From Cercis canadensis (lineage: Eukaryota > Streptophyta > Magnoliopsida > Fabales > Fabaceae): a stretch of DNA of 64,000 bases. The stretch covers positions 385,277-449,276 of the forward strand of contig QAOA01006077.1 of NCBI GenBank assembly GCA_003255065.1, in the 5' to 3' direction. Positions 34,695-45,118 of this stretch are shown piece after piece (the first letter of the stretch is position 1; every line of letters starts with the position of its first letter). The position numbers and the translations under genes were made by a program. A model generated the notes under the pieces. That model saw only the letters and a program-made list of their open reading frames with translations, made no database searches and was not told where the DNA came from.

Positions 34695-37371
34695 ATGGAA
34701 GCTCAAAATATTATTTCTGGGTTTTGTCCAAAATCGACAGTGCCCTTAATTCGAATTGGAAAAAGTTCATTATTTTTTAAGTTACCTCCTCCGCCCTCTT
34801 CGTCCTCTTACCGCTTTGTTCAGTCCCAGTCCCGGAAGTGGGTTTCACTTGGTGCCTGTAATTCTATTACATACAAAGTGTGCTCCAGAAAGAGAATGGA
34901 ATGTAGGAGTAATGCAGAACAAGTGGGGATTGTTGGCTTTGAGGGGGACGAGATAAGAGATCAAGTGAGACGGAAAAAGCTGGCTATTTTTGTCTCTGGT
35001 GGAGGATCGAACTTCCGTTCAATTCATGAGGCATCACTTCGGGGCTCAGTTCATGGAGACGTTGTTGTATTGGTTACAAATAAAAGTGGTATGCTTTACT
35101 TCAAGTCCCTCTCTAGTCTCTTGATCACCTGATAATTTGAAAGTGGTATACTATGAGAAGATTCTAAAATTATTCACCTAGTTCGAAAGTGCTGCATTGC
35201 AAACTGTTCTTGAGTTGACATGATTTTGGTTTCTTTTTAGCCTGTGTTTCACTGTTTATTCTAGTAGGCAGTACCTAGCTCTTAGTGAGATGTGCATTTG
35301 CGTCAGGTGAAACTAAATCTTGTGTTTTGATGAATGTTTGTGACACTGTGTTATCATCCTAGATGCTTCAGCTATGTTTGGTTTTCTAGATGCATATTTT
35401 CATCAATTTTAACTGGTAATCACATGATTATACTTATGACTATGACTGGAAGAAGCCTTTTCCCCGTAAGTTGACTGCTAATTGTGCGTCTTTGAAACAT
35501 CAGCAACTTGGGAGTTGGAACTAGATTATCATTTACCTTTCAGGGTATGTTTGGTACGGCGTAAAAGGGGTAAACATAAGGAGTATCATTTACTCTTTTT
35601 TTCAAGGAGTAATAATGGGTGTAAACATTACTCTTTAATTATGTTTGGTATGCTTAATAATTTGAGGAGATGAAGAGAGGAAGAAGAGAGGAGAGTTTGG
35701 GAGATGGGGGATTGGTAAAGGGGGTCCAAAATATTTCCCCCTCTATTACTCTCCTAAATAGTTTCCCTCAATTTATTTCTACAACCAAACATAAAAGAAA
35801 GTAAATTTTACTCCTTTTACCCCCCTACCAAACATACTCTCATTTTGAGTTTTACTGTACTAAAATTTTCTTTTCTTTTCTTTCTTTCTTCCACTTTATG
35901 CCACAGAGTGTGGAGGTGCAGCGTATGCCAGAAATAATGGCATCCCAGTTGTCTTGTTTCCTGCAGCAAAGGATGATTCTAATGGACTATCTCCAAGTGA
36001 CCTTGTTAATATACTAAGGTCAGATGCTGCTAAATTATATTTTTCATACTTGCATTTAATTTTTTTCTAGATCTCATTCATATTATTTTGGGAGGCAGTG
36101 GCTTCTCAGCTAGGGTTGTGCAAAATTTTGGAATTATCTGGCGGTTAATGCTTAGATGCTACTTATCATATGAAGAAATTTTTTTTAATGATTATGGGAA
36201 CTTTCTGCTTGATGTTCTGTCTATGCATATATTTTTAAAATGAGAAAGACATTCATTTATTTTATTTTTATATTTTATTTTATGGTAATGGTTTGTGAGT
36301 AACAGAATATGAAGGAAATCAATCAATTGTTATGAAACACAAGACACTCTACATCACTTGATGAAGAATATCTACTAAATAGGAATGTTATAATCTGGGA
36401 AAACATAACAAATGGAGAATGATGTACTCTATTAGATTTCTTAATCAACAAAAACTTTTAACTTTCTTGCATGGCATTGGATATTTATATTCAATTTTCT
36501 TTGTATTTTTTTTTTTAAATATATAATGTATGGATGCCTTACTGAAAAATGGAAAGGCAAAGAATTTTCCAAGAAAGAAAAAGAAGAAAAAATCTTCAAA
36601 AGGGGGACAAAGAAGGAGTGATGATGTTGTGCATAGAAACATAATTGTATTATTAAGATGTGTGACATTGTCTTCATCAGGAGATTTGAGGTCGATTTTG
36701 TTCTTCTGGCTGGATACCTTAAACTTATACCAGTGGAATTGATCCGAGCATATGAAAGATCCGTAATAAACATTCATCCATCACTTCTTCCAGCTTTTGG
36801 AGGCAAGGGCTACTATGGTATGAAGGTGCATAAAGCAGTAATTGCTTTTGGAACAAGGTATGCTTGTTGCAACATATTTTCATACGTTATTCGTTATTGG
36901 ATTACCCTCATATGTGGTCATTGACTATTTATCTGTGTTTCATTTTCATATGTTTGGTTAGATATTCAGGTCCAACAATTCACATTGTCGATGAACACTA
37001 TGACACAGGGCGAATCCTTGCCCAGCGTGTTGTCCCTGTGCTTGCTAATGACACTGCAGAGGATTTGGCTGCAAGGGTCCTTAAGGAGGTAATGGAATTT
37101 CAAAACAGAAGTAAAACAGCCTTTTAATCCTAATGAATTCAAGGAAAATTATTTATAAGAAGCATTCATGAAGTTTTAGACAATTATGCAGCCTAGAGGT
37201 AGCTTTACAAGATGAACTCCTATTGATTATCTTGGGTGCTTTTATTTCCAATTTCAGGAGCACCAATTATATGTAGAGGTGGTAGAGGCTTTGTGTGAAG
37301 AGCGCATAATTTGGAGGGAAGATGGTGTTCCTCTCATCCGCAGCAAAGAAAACCCCAATGAATTAAGCTGA
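34695..37371 (+). CDS. PUR3: Phosphoribosylglycinamide formyltransferase, plastid
   Basis: Five exons: 34695-35088, 35907-36018, 36681-36857, 36962-37088 and 37258-37371. Total 924 nt (307 aa), all GT-AG. The enzyme (GAR transformylase) transfers a formyl group from 10-formyl-tetrahydrofolate to glycinamide ribonucleotide, the third step of de novo purine synthesis. The catalytic part starts about residue 95 with KLAIFVSGGGSNFRSI (phosphate-binding loop). The catalytic triad is visible as N199 and H201 in INIHPSLLP and D242 in DEHYDTG. The first 90 residues are Ser-rich and basic, a chloroplast transit peptide. The ATG at 34695 is preferred over an upstream in-frame ATG at 34653 because it opens a typical transit peptide. 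Intron 1 carries a Tourist-like MITE. It is a housekeeping gene inside the NLR cluster. Confidence 0.93.
35543..35839. mobile_element. Tourist-like MITE in PUR3 intron 1
   Basis: Termini GGGTATGTTTGGTA and TACCAAACATACTC are inverted copies and both flanks read TCA (35540-35542, 35840-35842), a 3-bp target duplication. 297 bp, no coding capacity. A second internal ATGTTTGGTATG motif lies near 35641. Confidence 0.8.
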
Positions 37372-37639
37372 TGGTACTGCCATCGCCTTGATCTGAATTC
37401 ACTTTCAAAAGCCTTATAATTTCACTTTTATGTTATAATATATATTCTATTTCTCATTTCTTTTTACTATAATGCTAATGTCTTGAATCTGATGGGAATT
37501 GTTGCTGTTGCAGGGGAATTTTGCTGAAGATTTTCCTTGGTATGATACATTTTACAGAAAAGCAGTCGCTCATCGGCTGTGAGGATTAGTTAAGTGACAT
37601 TCTCAGAGTACTCAAGCAACAAAATTGATACATAAGAGT

Positions 37640-37849
37640 CTACCCTTTGATCTTGATGATGCAGGTGGCATTCACCAGCAACTGTTGGCAACACCAGCTT
37701 TGGAAATCAAAGGAACCAAATATTGGTGGGAATCACTTGAGTGGGATGAAGTTTCTGCTAAGCAAACAATGCAATCTTATTTTGTAGAACTGCCAATGGT
37801 TTCAGACCATGTTAGTAGTAGCAGCCAAGCAGGTGCATATGATTCATAA
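37640..37849 (+). pseudogene. NLR 3'-end fragment downstream of PUR3
   Basis: In-frame 70 codons nearly identical to the NLR2 C-terminus (GTKYWWESLEWDEVSAK, FVELPMVSDHV), ending SSSQAGAYDS and a stop. There is no NB-ARC or LRR upstream: the sequence before 37640 is PUR3 3' flank. It cannot encode a receptor by itself. Confidence 0.88.
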
Positions 37850-38240
37850 GAGTCATAGCCAATCATTTTAATTCTTTCTCCTAATGAGGTTCTTTTCAGT
37901 ATTCTGTTTGTAATTTGTTCATTGCTTGATTGTCCTGTGCGTGTATACCTTTTCTTTGTTATCATTTTTCTTTAGAACTTCACTTCTCATGTCTACCTTT
38001 GAAGCGTGAGAATGGTTTCCCATATAACAATATATACCATGTACCTTGCTCCTACAACAAAGTTCTAGTATCACTGTATTAGCTTCTTTTTTTGTTTTTG
38101 GACTTGAGTAATTGGATAGTTGAATTTCATATCAGTTTTTGAAGAAGAAATAATAGAAATGTAATAAGTTAATTCCTCTATCATGAGATTTTTGTCAAAT
38201 AAGATATTTGATCTCCATTTCATAACATGTTGTCACTGTT
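37640..38240 (+). repeat. Direct repeat unit 2 (copy of NLR2 3' end)
   Basis: Second copy of the 600-bp unit at 32286-32890. Similarity starts abruptly at the codons for LPFDLDD and ends shortly after TTGTCACTGTTGCAAT. Confidence 0.88.
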
Positions 38241-38782
38241 GCAATGCTCATGTCACATGCTAGTTTATCAAGAAATTCGAAAGTATAACATGAACATGGG
38301 AATCGTAAAAATCATTAAGAAAGTAATTGTACATGCTTGCAAACCAGTTATGCATAAATTCACGAAAAGAGAAATAGTGTTTGTATACCTAATATAGAGG
38401 TATAGAAAATTTAAGTCATATAAAAAAAAAATTTAAGTACATAGGTGAGTTCAATTAAAATTTAAGTGAATTTAATCAAATTCAAATTATATTATGTGTA
38501 AAGAATGTGAGAATTTATATTTGAGAAAATAACATTACTCTTTAAAATCAATAAAATAATTTATTATCTATTTTTTTTTATTGTTAGGAATGAAAATTAT
38601 GAAATTTGAGATTAGGGATTGAAGATTATAGTACACAGGACCACTCTTTTCTAAGATGATATTCACATTTTTACTATCTTTATGGACAGCATACTACTAG
38701 CAATTCAAATGTTTTGCCTTCACTTTGAAGCAGCAATTTGATAGTTATCAGACTTCAATTTTTTAAAGACTAAACTAAAAAA
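38241..38782. other. Spacer upstream of NLR3
   Basis: AT-rich, no gene or element recognised. Confidence 0.5.
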
Positions 38783-38811
38783 AGTAACACCTAAACTCAA
38801 AAGTCAAAGTC
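38783..38811 (+). promoter_or_regulatory. NLR3 upstream module, degenerate copy
   Basis: GTAACACCTAAACTCAAAAG followed by TCAAAGTC. The W-box core AGTCAA is kept but the CGCG core is lost (ACACC in place of ACGCG). Leader exon ends at 38969 (TTTATCAG, then GTAACT). Confidence 0.5.
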
Positions 38812-38969
38812 TCCGGTTGTAATGTGAAATAGCAGCATCCATATTTGAAGAAAGGTTCCAACTTTGAATTGAAATCAACTACAGCTAGTAAGGATTGTCA
38901 ATTGAGGCACACGATCAATTAAATGCTGCAGCTCAGCTGGTTTCTTCGTCAATCCCATCAATTTATCAG

Positions 38970-39302
38970 GTAACTTTAACATAAACAGCAATTCATTTGG
39001 TTATCAGTTTTGCAACGAAAATTTCTTCAATTTTCAGTTCTTTTGGGAATAAACTCTCCTGCAACTCTATTCGGCTCCTTTCCGACAATGTGCTTTTTTA
39101 TATTTCTGACACAGAAAGTGAATACATTTACTGGTGTTCATCAATGGTTGAAATACATAAAGTTTTGTTCTTTCATTTGATACGAATCGTTTCCTAAATC
39201 TATCAGCTATAAAAATTAAAATGTTTCCATATATTTAGCGAAATTTATACACCCTTGGATTTATGTAAATCTATCTGTTTTTCGTGTCCAATTCAGCTGC
39301 AG
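38970..39302 (+). other. Leader intron of NLR3
   Basis: Donor after ATCAATTTATCAG at 38969; acceptor CAATTCAG (39296) or CTGCAG (39302). The exon then reads CAATTTCGTGTAAGAGATAA, words shared with the leader of NLR4, and reaches the ATG at 39375. Confidence 0.6.
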
Positions 39303-39374
39303 GTGAAGCAATTTCGTGTAAGAGATAAGAGATTCAATTTTCTTACCTTTGTCACTTACGTTATTGTGTTGGAA

Positions 39375-42353
39375 ATGGCTGTTAACATTATTGGGATAGT
39401 TACTAGTGTTATGAGCTGCTTGTGTGCACAGAACAGTCTGAATGAATCTCTTGCTCAGAACTATAAACACTTCAGAAGACCAAAAAAGAACTTGAATAAG
39501 CTGAATTCATCGATAGACGAGCTAATTGCCCGGAAAGTAGAATTGACTGTTAAATTAGAGCTAATATGGCTTGAAAAGGGGATGAAGCCAAAGTCAGGAG
39601 TAAAATTATGGCTGGAAAATGTTGATAAGATGGTGAGCCAAGTGAGCAGATTCACAAGTGAAATTGAACAAAAAGCAGGAAACTCAGGTGGGTTTTCCTT
39701 TTCCCCTTGTTTCGTTTGTTCTAGAATAAAGTTAGGAGAACTTATTGAGGAAAAGATCAGTGAGGTAGTGGAGCTTCTTGACGGAGGCCAATTTGTGGGT
39801 GATTCATTAGCTGAAATGACACCAAAGAAAGGGCATATTATACCCACCACCAGATTGATGAAACATGAAACAACCATGGAAAGTTTAACCAGGATATGGG
39901 AGTTCATATGTGATGACAGTGTGAGAAAAATAGGCGTTTATGGGATGGGTGGAGTGGGAAAAACCACCATCATGAGTGAAATTAACAACCGTCTATTGAA
40001 AGATGATGTGCTTTTTGATTGTGTTATATGGGTAACTGTCCCAATGGAAATAGACCTTGAGAATCTGCAGAAGCGAATTGCAGAGAAGGTTAGTGTTGAT
40101 CTGTCAGAATTTCAGGATGAGACTACAAGAGCTGCTGCACTGTTTGAAGCTTTAGAAAGAAGGAGGAAATTCATAGTGGTCCTAGATGGCCTATGGGAGC
40201 CATTCTCTCTAGAAAAAGTTGGAATACCCATACCAACCATAGAGAATGGTTGCAAGCTTTTAATAACTACTCGACTATTAAGTGTCTGTCGAGGCATGGA
40301 GACCGATCAAGATGTGCAAGTAAAGGTTCTGACAGAGAATGAAGCATGGAATCTCTTTAGGGACAAAATTGGTGATCAAGTGTTGGCTTCTCCTTATATA
40401 CACCAAATTGCACAAGATGTAGCAAAAGAAATCAAGGGTTTGCCTCTTGGTATTGTCACAATGGGACGAGCCTTGAGAAATGTAGCTGATATTTCAGAGT
40501 GGGAGAATGCATTGGCAGTGTTAAGATTGTCAACAGCCAACATAAGACACATGGAAGAAATGGTGTTTTCCCAATTAAGATATAGTTTTACAAAATTGAA
40601 GGATGACACGAGTCGATCTTGTTTTCTTTATTGTGCTCTCTATCCCAAAGGTCATCTGATTGATACAAATGAATTGATTGAATATTGGATGTGGGAGGGT
40701 CTATTGGGTACGGTGGATAGTATATCAACGAGAAAACAAAAGGGAAAAATCATATTGAATGAACTGAGATATGCATGCTTGGTTGAAACTGCAACTCAAA
40801 ATGGGACAGAATGCGTCAAACTGCATGATTTGATAAGAGATATGGCCATCACAATAATGAGCACAAGCCCCCATTGCATTGTCAAGGCTGGCATTGGACT
40901 AACAAATCCGCCAGACATTGATGAATGGGTGGAAGATGTTCAAAGAGTTTCATTGATGAGAAATCACTTGAAATCTATTCCTGTCAGCTATCTTCCTCAG
41001 TGTCCTAGACTCACTTGCTTGTTACTGCAATATAATCCATTTCCTAAAAATATACATACTTTCTTTGACTTCATGCCAAGTCTAAAGCTTCTTGATCTTT
41101 CTCACACTGGGATTGATTCTCTGCCAGAATCACTCTCTAATTTTGAGAATCTACGTGCCTTGTTATTGAGCAATTGTTGGAATCTAAGAGAAGTTCCTTC
41201 ATTGGCAAAACTCAGCAAGCTAATGGCTTTGGATCTTTCTTGCTCTCAAAATATAAAAGAACTCCCACAAGGAACTGAGCATTTAGGCAACCTGAGACGT
41301 TTGAATATCTCAAGTACAGAGATTCAATGCTTGCCTTCTGGATTTGTATCAGAATTAACCCATTTGGAAGAGTTATTGGCATGTAATTCTAATCTCTTGA
41401 AGGAAGGAGGAGAGGTATCCACAGAAAAAGCTACCATTGAGGAGATCATATCCTCCTCAGCTTTATCTTCTCTTGAAGTGGACTTTTGGAGTTTCAAATT
41501 GTATGATCTATATACCAAATCGGGTCACTGGGCTCAGCTAGGTAAGTTCAAGTTTATAGTTGGACTTAACCACCCTCAAGAACATCTCTCACAGGAACGG
41601 AGCATAGCATTTCAAGGAATACTCTTTCAGCAAGAGCCTCCTATTATCCCAGCAAATACTGTTGAATTAAAACTTTGTGATTGCCCTGATATTACACAAC
41701 TTACTACTTGCTTGTTGAATGTGAAGCAACTTAAAAGTTGCACAGTAGTCAATTGTGACCGAATAGAATGCATTGCTGAGCCTGCGCAGAACGATTTGTC
41801 CATGCTGGAAACAATGGTTTTGAAATCTTTGGTAAATTTACAGAATATATGCAGGGGACTGGCGAGACCATTCACTCTTAAAAGCTTGAAGACCATCAAT
41901 GTAGAACATTGTCCAAATTTGAGGAATCTATTCTCAAGTGGGCTCTTGTTTCAACTTATAAATCTTGAAGAAATTAGAGTCAGCCATTGTGACAGTATGG
42001 AGGAGTTGATCAGAGGGGACGAGGAAGGCAACCTTGATGCTGCTAAAATTCACTTGCCACAGTTACACAAGTTGAGGTTGGAATTTATGCCTAAATTAAA
42101 GTGCATATATGATGGATCTATCCGGTCTAGCTCTCTACGCTCTATTGAAGTCATTTCTTGTGATGCTCTGAGGAGGCTACCCTTGGATCTTGATGAAAAA
42201 TTTGGCATCCTGGATCTGGCATCTCCTGCTCTGGAAATCAAAGGATCAGCTTATTGGTGGGAGTCACTTGAGTGGGATAAACCAGCTGCAAAACAGATAA
42301 TGCAGGGTTATTTCGTAGAACTATCCATTGCTTCAAATGAATCCAATGGTTGA
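39375..42353 (+). CDS. CC-NBS-LRR protein, NLR3, with altered kinase-2 and MHD motifs
   Basis: Single-exon coding region of 992 aa from the ATG of GGAAATGGCTG (MAVNIIGIVTSV), the position used by the paralogues. The frame extends upstream only through the leader, from a TTG. P-loop GMGGVGKTT starts at residue 190. Departures from its sisters: kinase-2 reads VVLDGLWEP, with Gly at about 272 in place of the second Asp of the Walker B pair; the residue before GLPL is changed (EIKGLPLGI, the usual Cys replaced by Ile); and the MHD motif is LHD (483-485). The LRR region is complete. The C-terminus stops early at SIASNESNG, while the next bases in another frame read VFDHEGSK, like VFDHVGSS of NLR5. 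So an indel probably truncated the tail. It may be a modified or regulatory NLR, or an early stage of decay. Confidence 0.9.
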   Translation: MAVNIIGIVTSVMSCLCAQNSLNESLAQNYKHFRRPKKNLNKLNSSIDELIARKVELTVKLELIWLEKGMKPKSGVKLWLENVDKMVSQVSRFTSEIEQKAGNSGGFSFSPCFVCSRIKLGELIEEKISEVVELLDGGQFVGDSLAEMTPKKGHIIPTTRLMKHETTMESLTRIWEFICDDSVRKIGVYGMGGVGKTTIMSEINNRLLKDDVLFDCVIWVTVPMEIDLENLQKRIAEKVSVDLSEFQDETTRAAALFEALERRRKFIVVLDGLWEPFSLEKVGIPIPTIENGCKLLITTRLLSVCRGMETDQDVQVKVLTENEAWNLFRDKIGDQVLASPYIHQIAQDVAKEIKGLPLGIVTMGRALRNVADISEWENALAVLRLSTANIRHMEEMVFSQLRYSFTKLKDDTSRSCFLYCALYPKGHLIDTNELIEYWMWEGLLGTVDSISTRKQKGKIILNELRYACLVETATQNGTECVKLHDLIRDMAITIMSTSPHCIVKAGIGLTNPPDIDEWVEDVQRVSLMRNHLKSIPVSYLPQCPRLTCLLLQYNPFPKNIHTFFDFMPSLKLLDLSHTGIDSLPESLSNFENLRALLLSNCWNLREVPSLAKLSKLMALDLSCSQNIKELPQGTEHLGNLRRLNISSTEIQCLPSGFVSELTHLEELLACNSNLLKEGGEVSTEKATIEEIISSSALSSLEVDFWSFKLYDLYTKSGHWAQLGKFKFIVGLNHPQEHLSQERSIAFQGILFQQEPPIIPANTVELKLCDCPDITQLTTCLLNVKQLKSCTVVNCDRIECIAEPAQNDLSMLETMVLKSLVNLQNICRGLARPFTLKSLKTINVEHCPNLRNLFSSGLLFQLINLEEIRVSHCDSMEELIRGDEEGNLDAAKIHLPQLHKLRLEFMPKLKCIYDGSIRSSSLRSIEVISCDALRRLPLDLDEKFGILDLASPALEIKGSAYWWESLEWDKPAAKQIMQGYFVELSIASNESNG

Positions 42354-42899
42354 GGACTTGGTATTCGATCATGAAGGTTCCAAGCTCAAATCACATTGAT
42401 TGTATTTAGAACTATTTTCATTAGGAATTCAATTGAATTCTTTGTTCAACTGATTTTTTTTTTTTCAATAATCTCATGCTTGGAATAAATTCTATAACTT
42501 GTGTGATTCAGTTGGCTTCCATTATTTGAAGAACTTAGTAAGCTAGTTGAATTTGATGAACTTATTTGTTTTTGGATAATAACTGCCATTAAAATATTCA
42601 AGAATATTACTCAAAACTCAATGCCAAGCAAGTAACTCCAACAAAGTATACATCTCAAACAGAAAACGACACGAGTAAAACAAATTCATCCTCAGAATTG
42701 ATATAAAAACGGTACAGTAGTTAGCAGACATTATTAATTCTACAAAGACTTGTAAGTTTTAAGCACTGCTTGGTCCCATTATTAATTTAACACAATGACA
42801 ATGAAAATAAGAAACAGCCAACGGCAAACATGCCTTAAAATATTGCTCTTTGCGATTGTCAAGGCAGCTGAATTTGTCGGCAATGGAATCTCTAATGTT
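42354..42899. other. 3' flank of NLR3
   Basis: 3' UTR-like and spacer DNA. No gene recognised. Confidence 0.5.
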
Positions 42900-43030
42900 C
42901 CTTTAATCAGAGTTGGGTTTCTAGGAAAGATGGTGCTAGTTTTTTTAAGGTGTCACGCACGGCGTAGTCAACTTTTTAATTTGGTAATGAACTGGCCTGG
43001 CTATCTGAAGGAGGATCGATTCTTGGTAAC
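42900..43030 (+). pseudogene. QOR exon-2 remnant in the NLR cluster
   Basis: GGGTTTCTAGGAAAGATGG, then GGTGTCACGCACGGCGTAGT and GGCTATCTGAAGGAGGATCG, then TTCTTGGTAACTTC, follow QOR exon 2 from [18 protein letters not shown] to SRLSEGETFL, including the following GTAACT donor. It has indels and substitutions and is not translatable. It shows that a QOR copy once stood here, 27 kb from the tandem array. Confidence 0.72.
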
Positions 43031-43079
43031 TTCCCACAGTTCTGCATCCATATTTGGGGTAGTCAACTAAGGCAACTGA

Positions 43080-43290
43080 ATGCTGGAGCTGAGCTGGTTT
43101 CTTCCTCTTTCCCATCAATTTATCAGGTAAGTTTAACATAAGTATAGTTAACCCACTTCGTTTTAAGTTTTGCAACAAAAATTGGTTCAGTTTTTGAATT
43201 TTTTTTTTTTTGGGGGGGAAATGGACTCTCCTGCAACTCCATTCATCTCCTTGCCAGCAACGTGCTTTTATATTTCTGACGCATAGAAGT
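43080..43290 (+). pseudogene. Orphan NLR leader exon and intron start
   Basis: GAGCTGGTTTCTTCCTC and CCCATCAATTTATCAG, then the donor GTAAGTTTAACATAAG at 43127, copy the NLR4 leader at 45085-45270 nearly base for base. The match includes the TTTTGCAACAAAAATTGGTT block and the downstream CAACTCCATTCATCTCC. No NLR coding sequence follows within 2.6 kb. Confidence 0.75.
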
Positions 43291-44748
43291 TTAAAGTCTT
43301 CACTTTGTATGCACTTTTTATTCAAACACATTAAATGCACATGGTAGAAACATAACATAACATAACCAACACCTGGCTTATGTTTCAGCCTGCCTTAACT
43401 TTTTAACAGTACCATGGAAATTGGAATCCTCTACTTTCTCACTTTCTCTTTCCTTCTCTCTCTTTCTAGCTGGATCAATCATCATCCGTTGGTGTCTCGT
43501 ATACTGCTCTCATCATGGCAGCTAACAGTATGATTGCTAAAAGTCAAAACTTGTTACATTAATTTGGCAAAAATAGAAAAGAAAGCTAAAATAATTGGAT
43601 GCTGTCGTGCAGCAAAAATGAAGATGCTGTAGTCTGAAATCATAAATGATAGATATAAATAAATATTTCGTACACAATCATCTTACAAGCTGTCAATGTC
43701 ATAGAATTCAAGCAAGTTGGATAGAAAAAGAAACAATTTATAAGACTATTTGAATACAGATTTTATTGGAAAAGACAATTTATGAAACGATTATGTAAAA
43801 GACTTGTGTATATGACATTATTTCTGTTTATCAAAAAAAAAAAAAGTAAATTATCGTTTGAGTCTTTGAAAAAGTTAAACTTTCACAAGTTAGTCTTTAA
43901 AAGAATGTATATAAAATAAAATTTAACCTATTACTTAGATCTGTTTGACCCTATGAACCTATTACTTAGATATGTTTGGTGAGAATTTAGGTCGTTGTTT
44001 TTGTAAGTTAAAACTCTTGGCAACTTTTGTCCTTGTCTTTGTAAAATTGATGAGACATTCCAAGTAAAATTCCATAATTTACTTTTAATTTATTACCCAT
44101 GCTGCTCTATGGTTTTTGTCCAGAGCTTTCAAACTATTTGATTTGATTTGAATGTGGGAAGTTTATACTTATCCTATAATTTATAACGCAGACAATCAAT
44201 AAATAGTGTTGTACATGTATACTTCTGTGATTATCTATTTGAGTATATATATAATATCATAGTTATAAATTAGACATACTTTTTAAAATGTTTTGTTATA
44301 GTTTTTATCATAATTATCTTATTGATAACTACTTATACATAAAGATAACCAATAATAAATATGTGATAATCATTAAAAACACAGACTGACCACCAGTTAG
44401 TATATAATGACTAGTGATCAGTAAAAGACAAATTTAAAATGTTAACAATAATTATAACCTATATTATATATATTTTTATAAATGAAAATATTTTTTTTAG
44501 TGAGCAGAATTTATTTTTTATTTCAGGGACAATAATTTACTCTTATATTTTCGGTAAAACAAAAGGAGAAAAGCCCAAAAGAGAAAACAAACTACGACTT
44601 TGGCAGGTAATGTAGTTTACACCCGGGAAAATCAGCAAAATGGAGAAGCTTGAGCTCGAGGTTGAGGGGCTGAACCTGTATAGAAGAATGAGCTCTACTT
44701 TTTTTATAATTTCGCAAAGTCAATGAGTTTATAGGCAGCTGCTCCGAT
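43291..44748. other. Intergenic DNA upstream of NLR4
   Basis: No gene. From about 44140 to 44700 it is paralogous to 51845-52450 upstream of NLR5 (shared words GAAGTTTATACTTATCCT, GATTATCTATTTGAGTATAT, AAATCAGCAAAATG, TAGAAGAATGA), so the duplication units included promoter DNA. Confidence 0.6.
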
Positions 44749-44907
44749 GTAACGCGTAAGACTCAAAAAGTCAAAACTCCAAAGTCAACGAGTTTATGAG
44801 CTCTACTCTTTTACTATTTCGCCATCTCTGACCCTACTTCTTAAAGTCAATGAGTTTATAGGCAGCTTCTCCGAAGTAACGCGTAAGACTCAAGAAGTCA
44901 AAACTCT
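44749..44907 (+). promoter_or_regulatory. NLR4 upstream module, tandem pair
   Basis: GTAACGCGTAAGACTCAA plus AAAGTCAAAAC at 44749 and again, with one change, at 44876. The repeated unit of about 127 bp also contains AAAGTCAATGAGTTTATAGG before each box. CGCG box and W-box core stand 10-15 bp apart in both copies. The leader exon ends at 45118. Confidence 0.65.
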
Positions 44908-45118
44908 ATCACCCACATTTGAAATCTGTTCTCCAATTAAAATTAATTTCAACTTGCAACAATCAATAAGGTACAGAATCAATTTGGAGTCGATTCAGGA
45001 AGAAAGGCTCAAACTTGCAATTGAAATCAATTACAGCTAGTGGGGATCGTCAATTAAGGCAACTGAATGCTGCAACTGAGCTGCGCTGGTTTCTTCCTCA
45101 TTCCCATCAATTTATCAG

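Noticed and set aside
36530..36742. Lys-rich open frame in PUR3 intron 2
   Set aside because: Intron DNA running into exon 3 in a wrong frame; no similarity recognised.
39255..39374. N-terminal extension of NLR3
   Set aside because: Has no ATG start and consists of the leader intron end and 5' UTR that are shared with NLR4 and NLR5.
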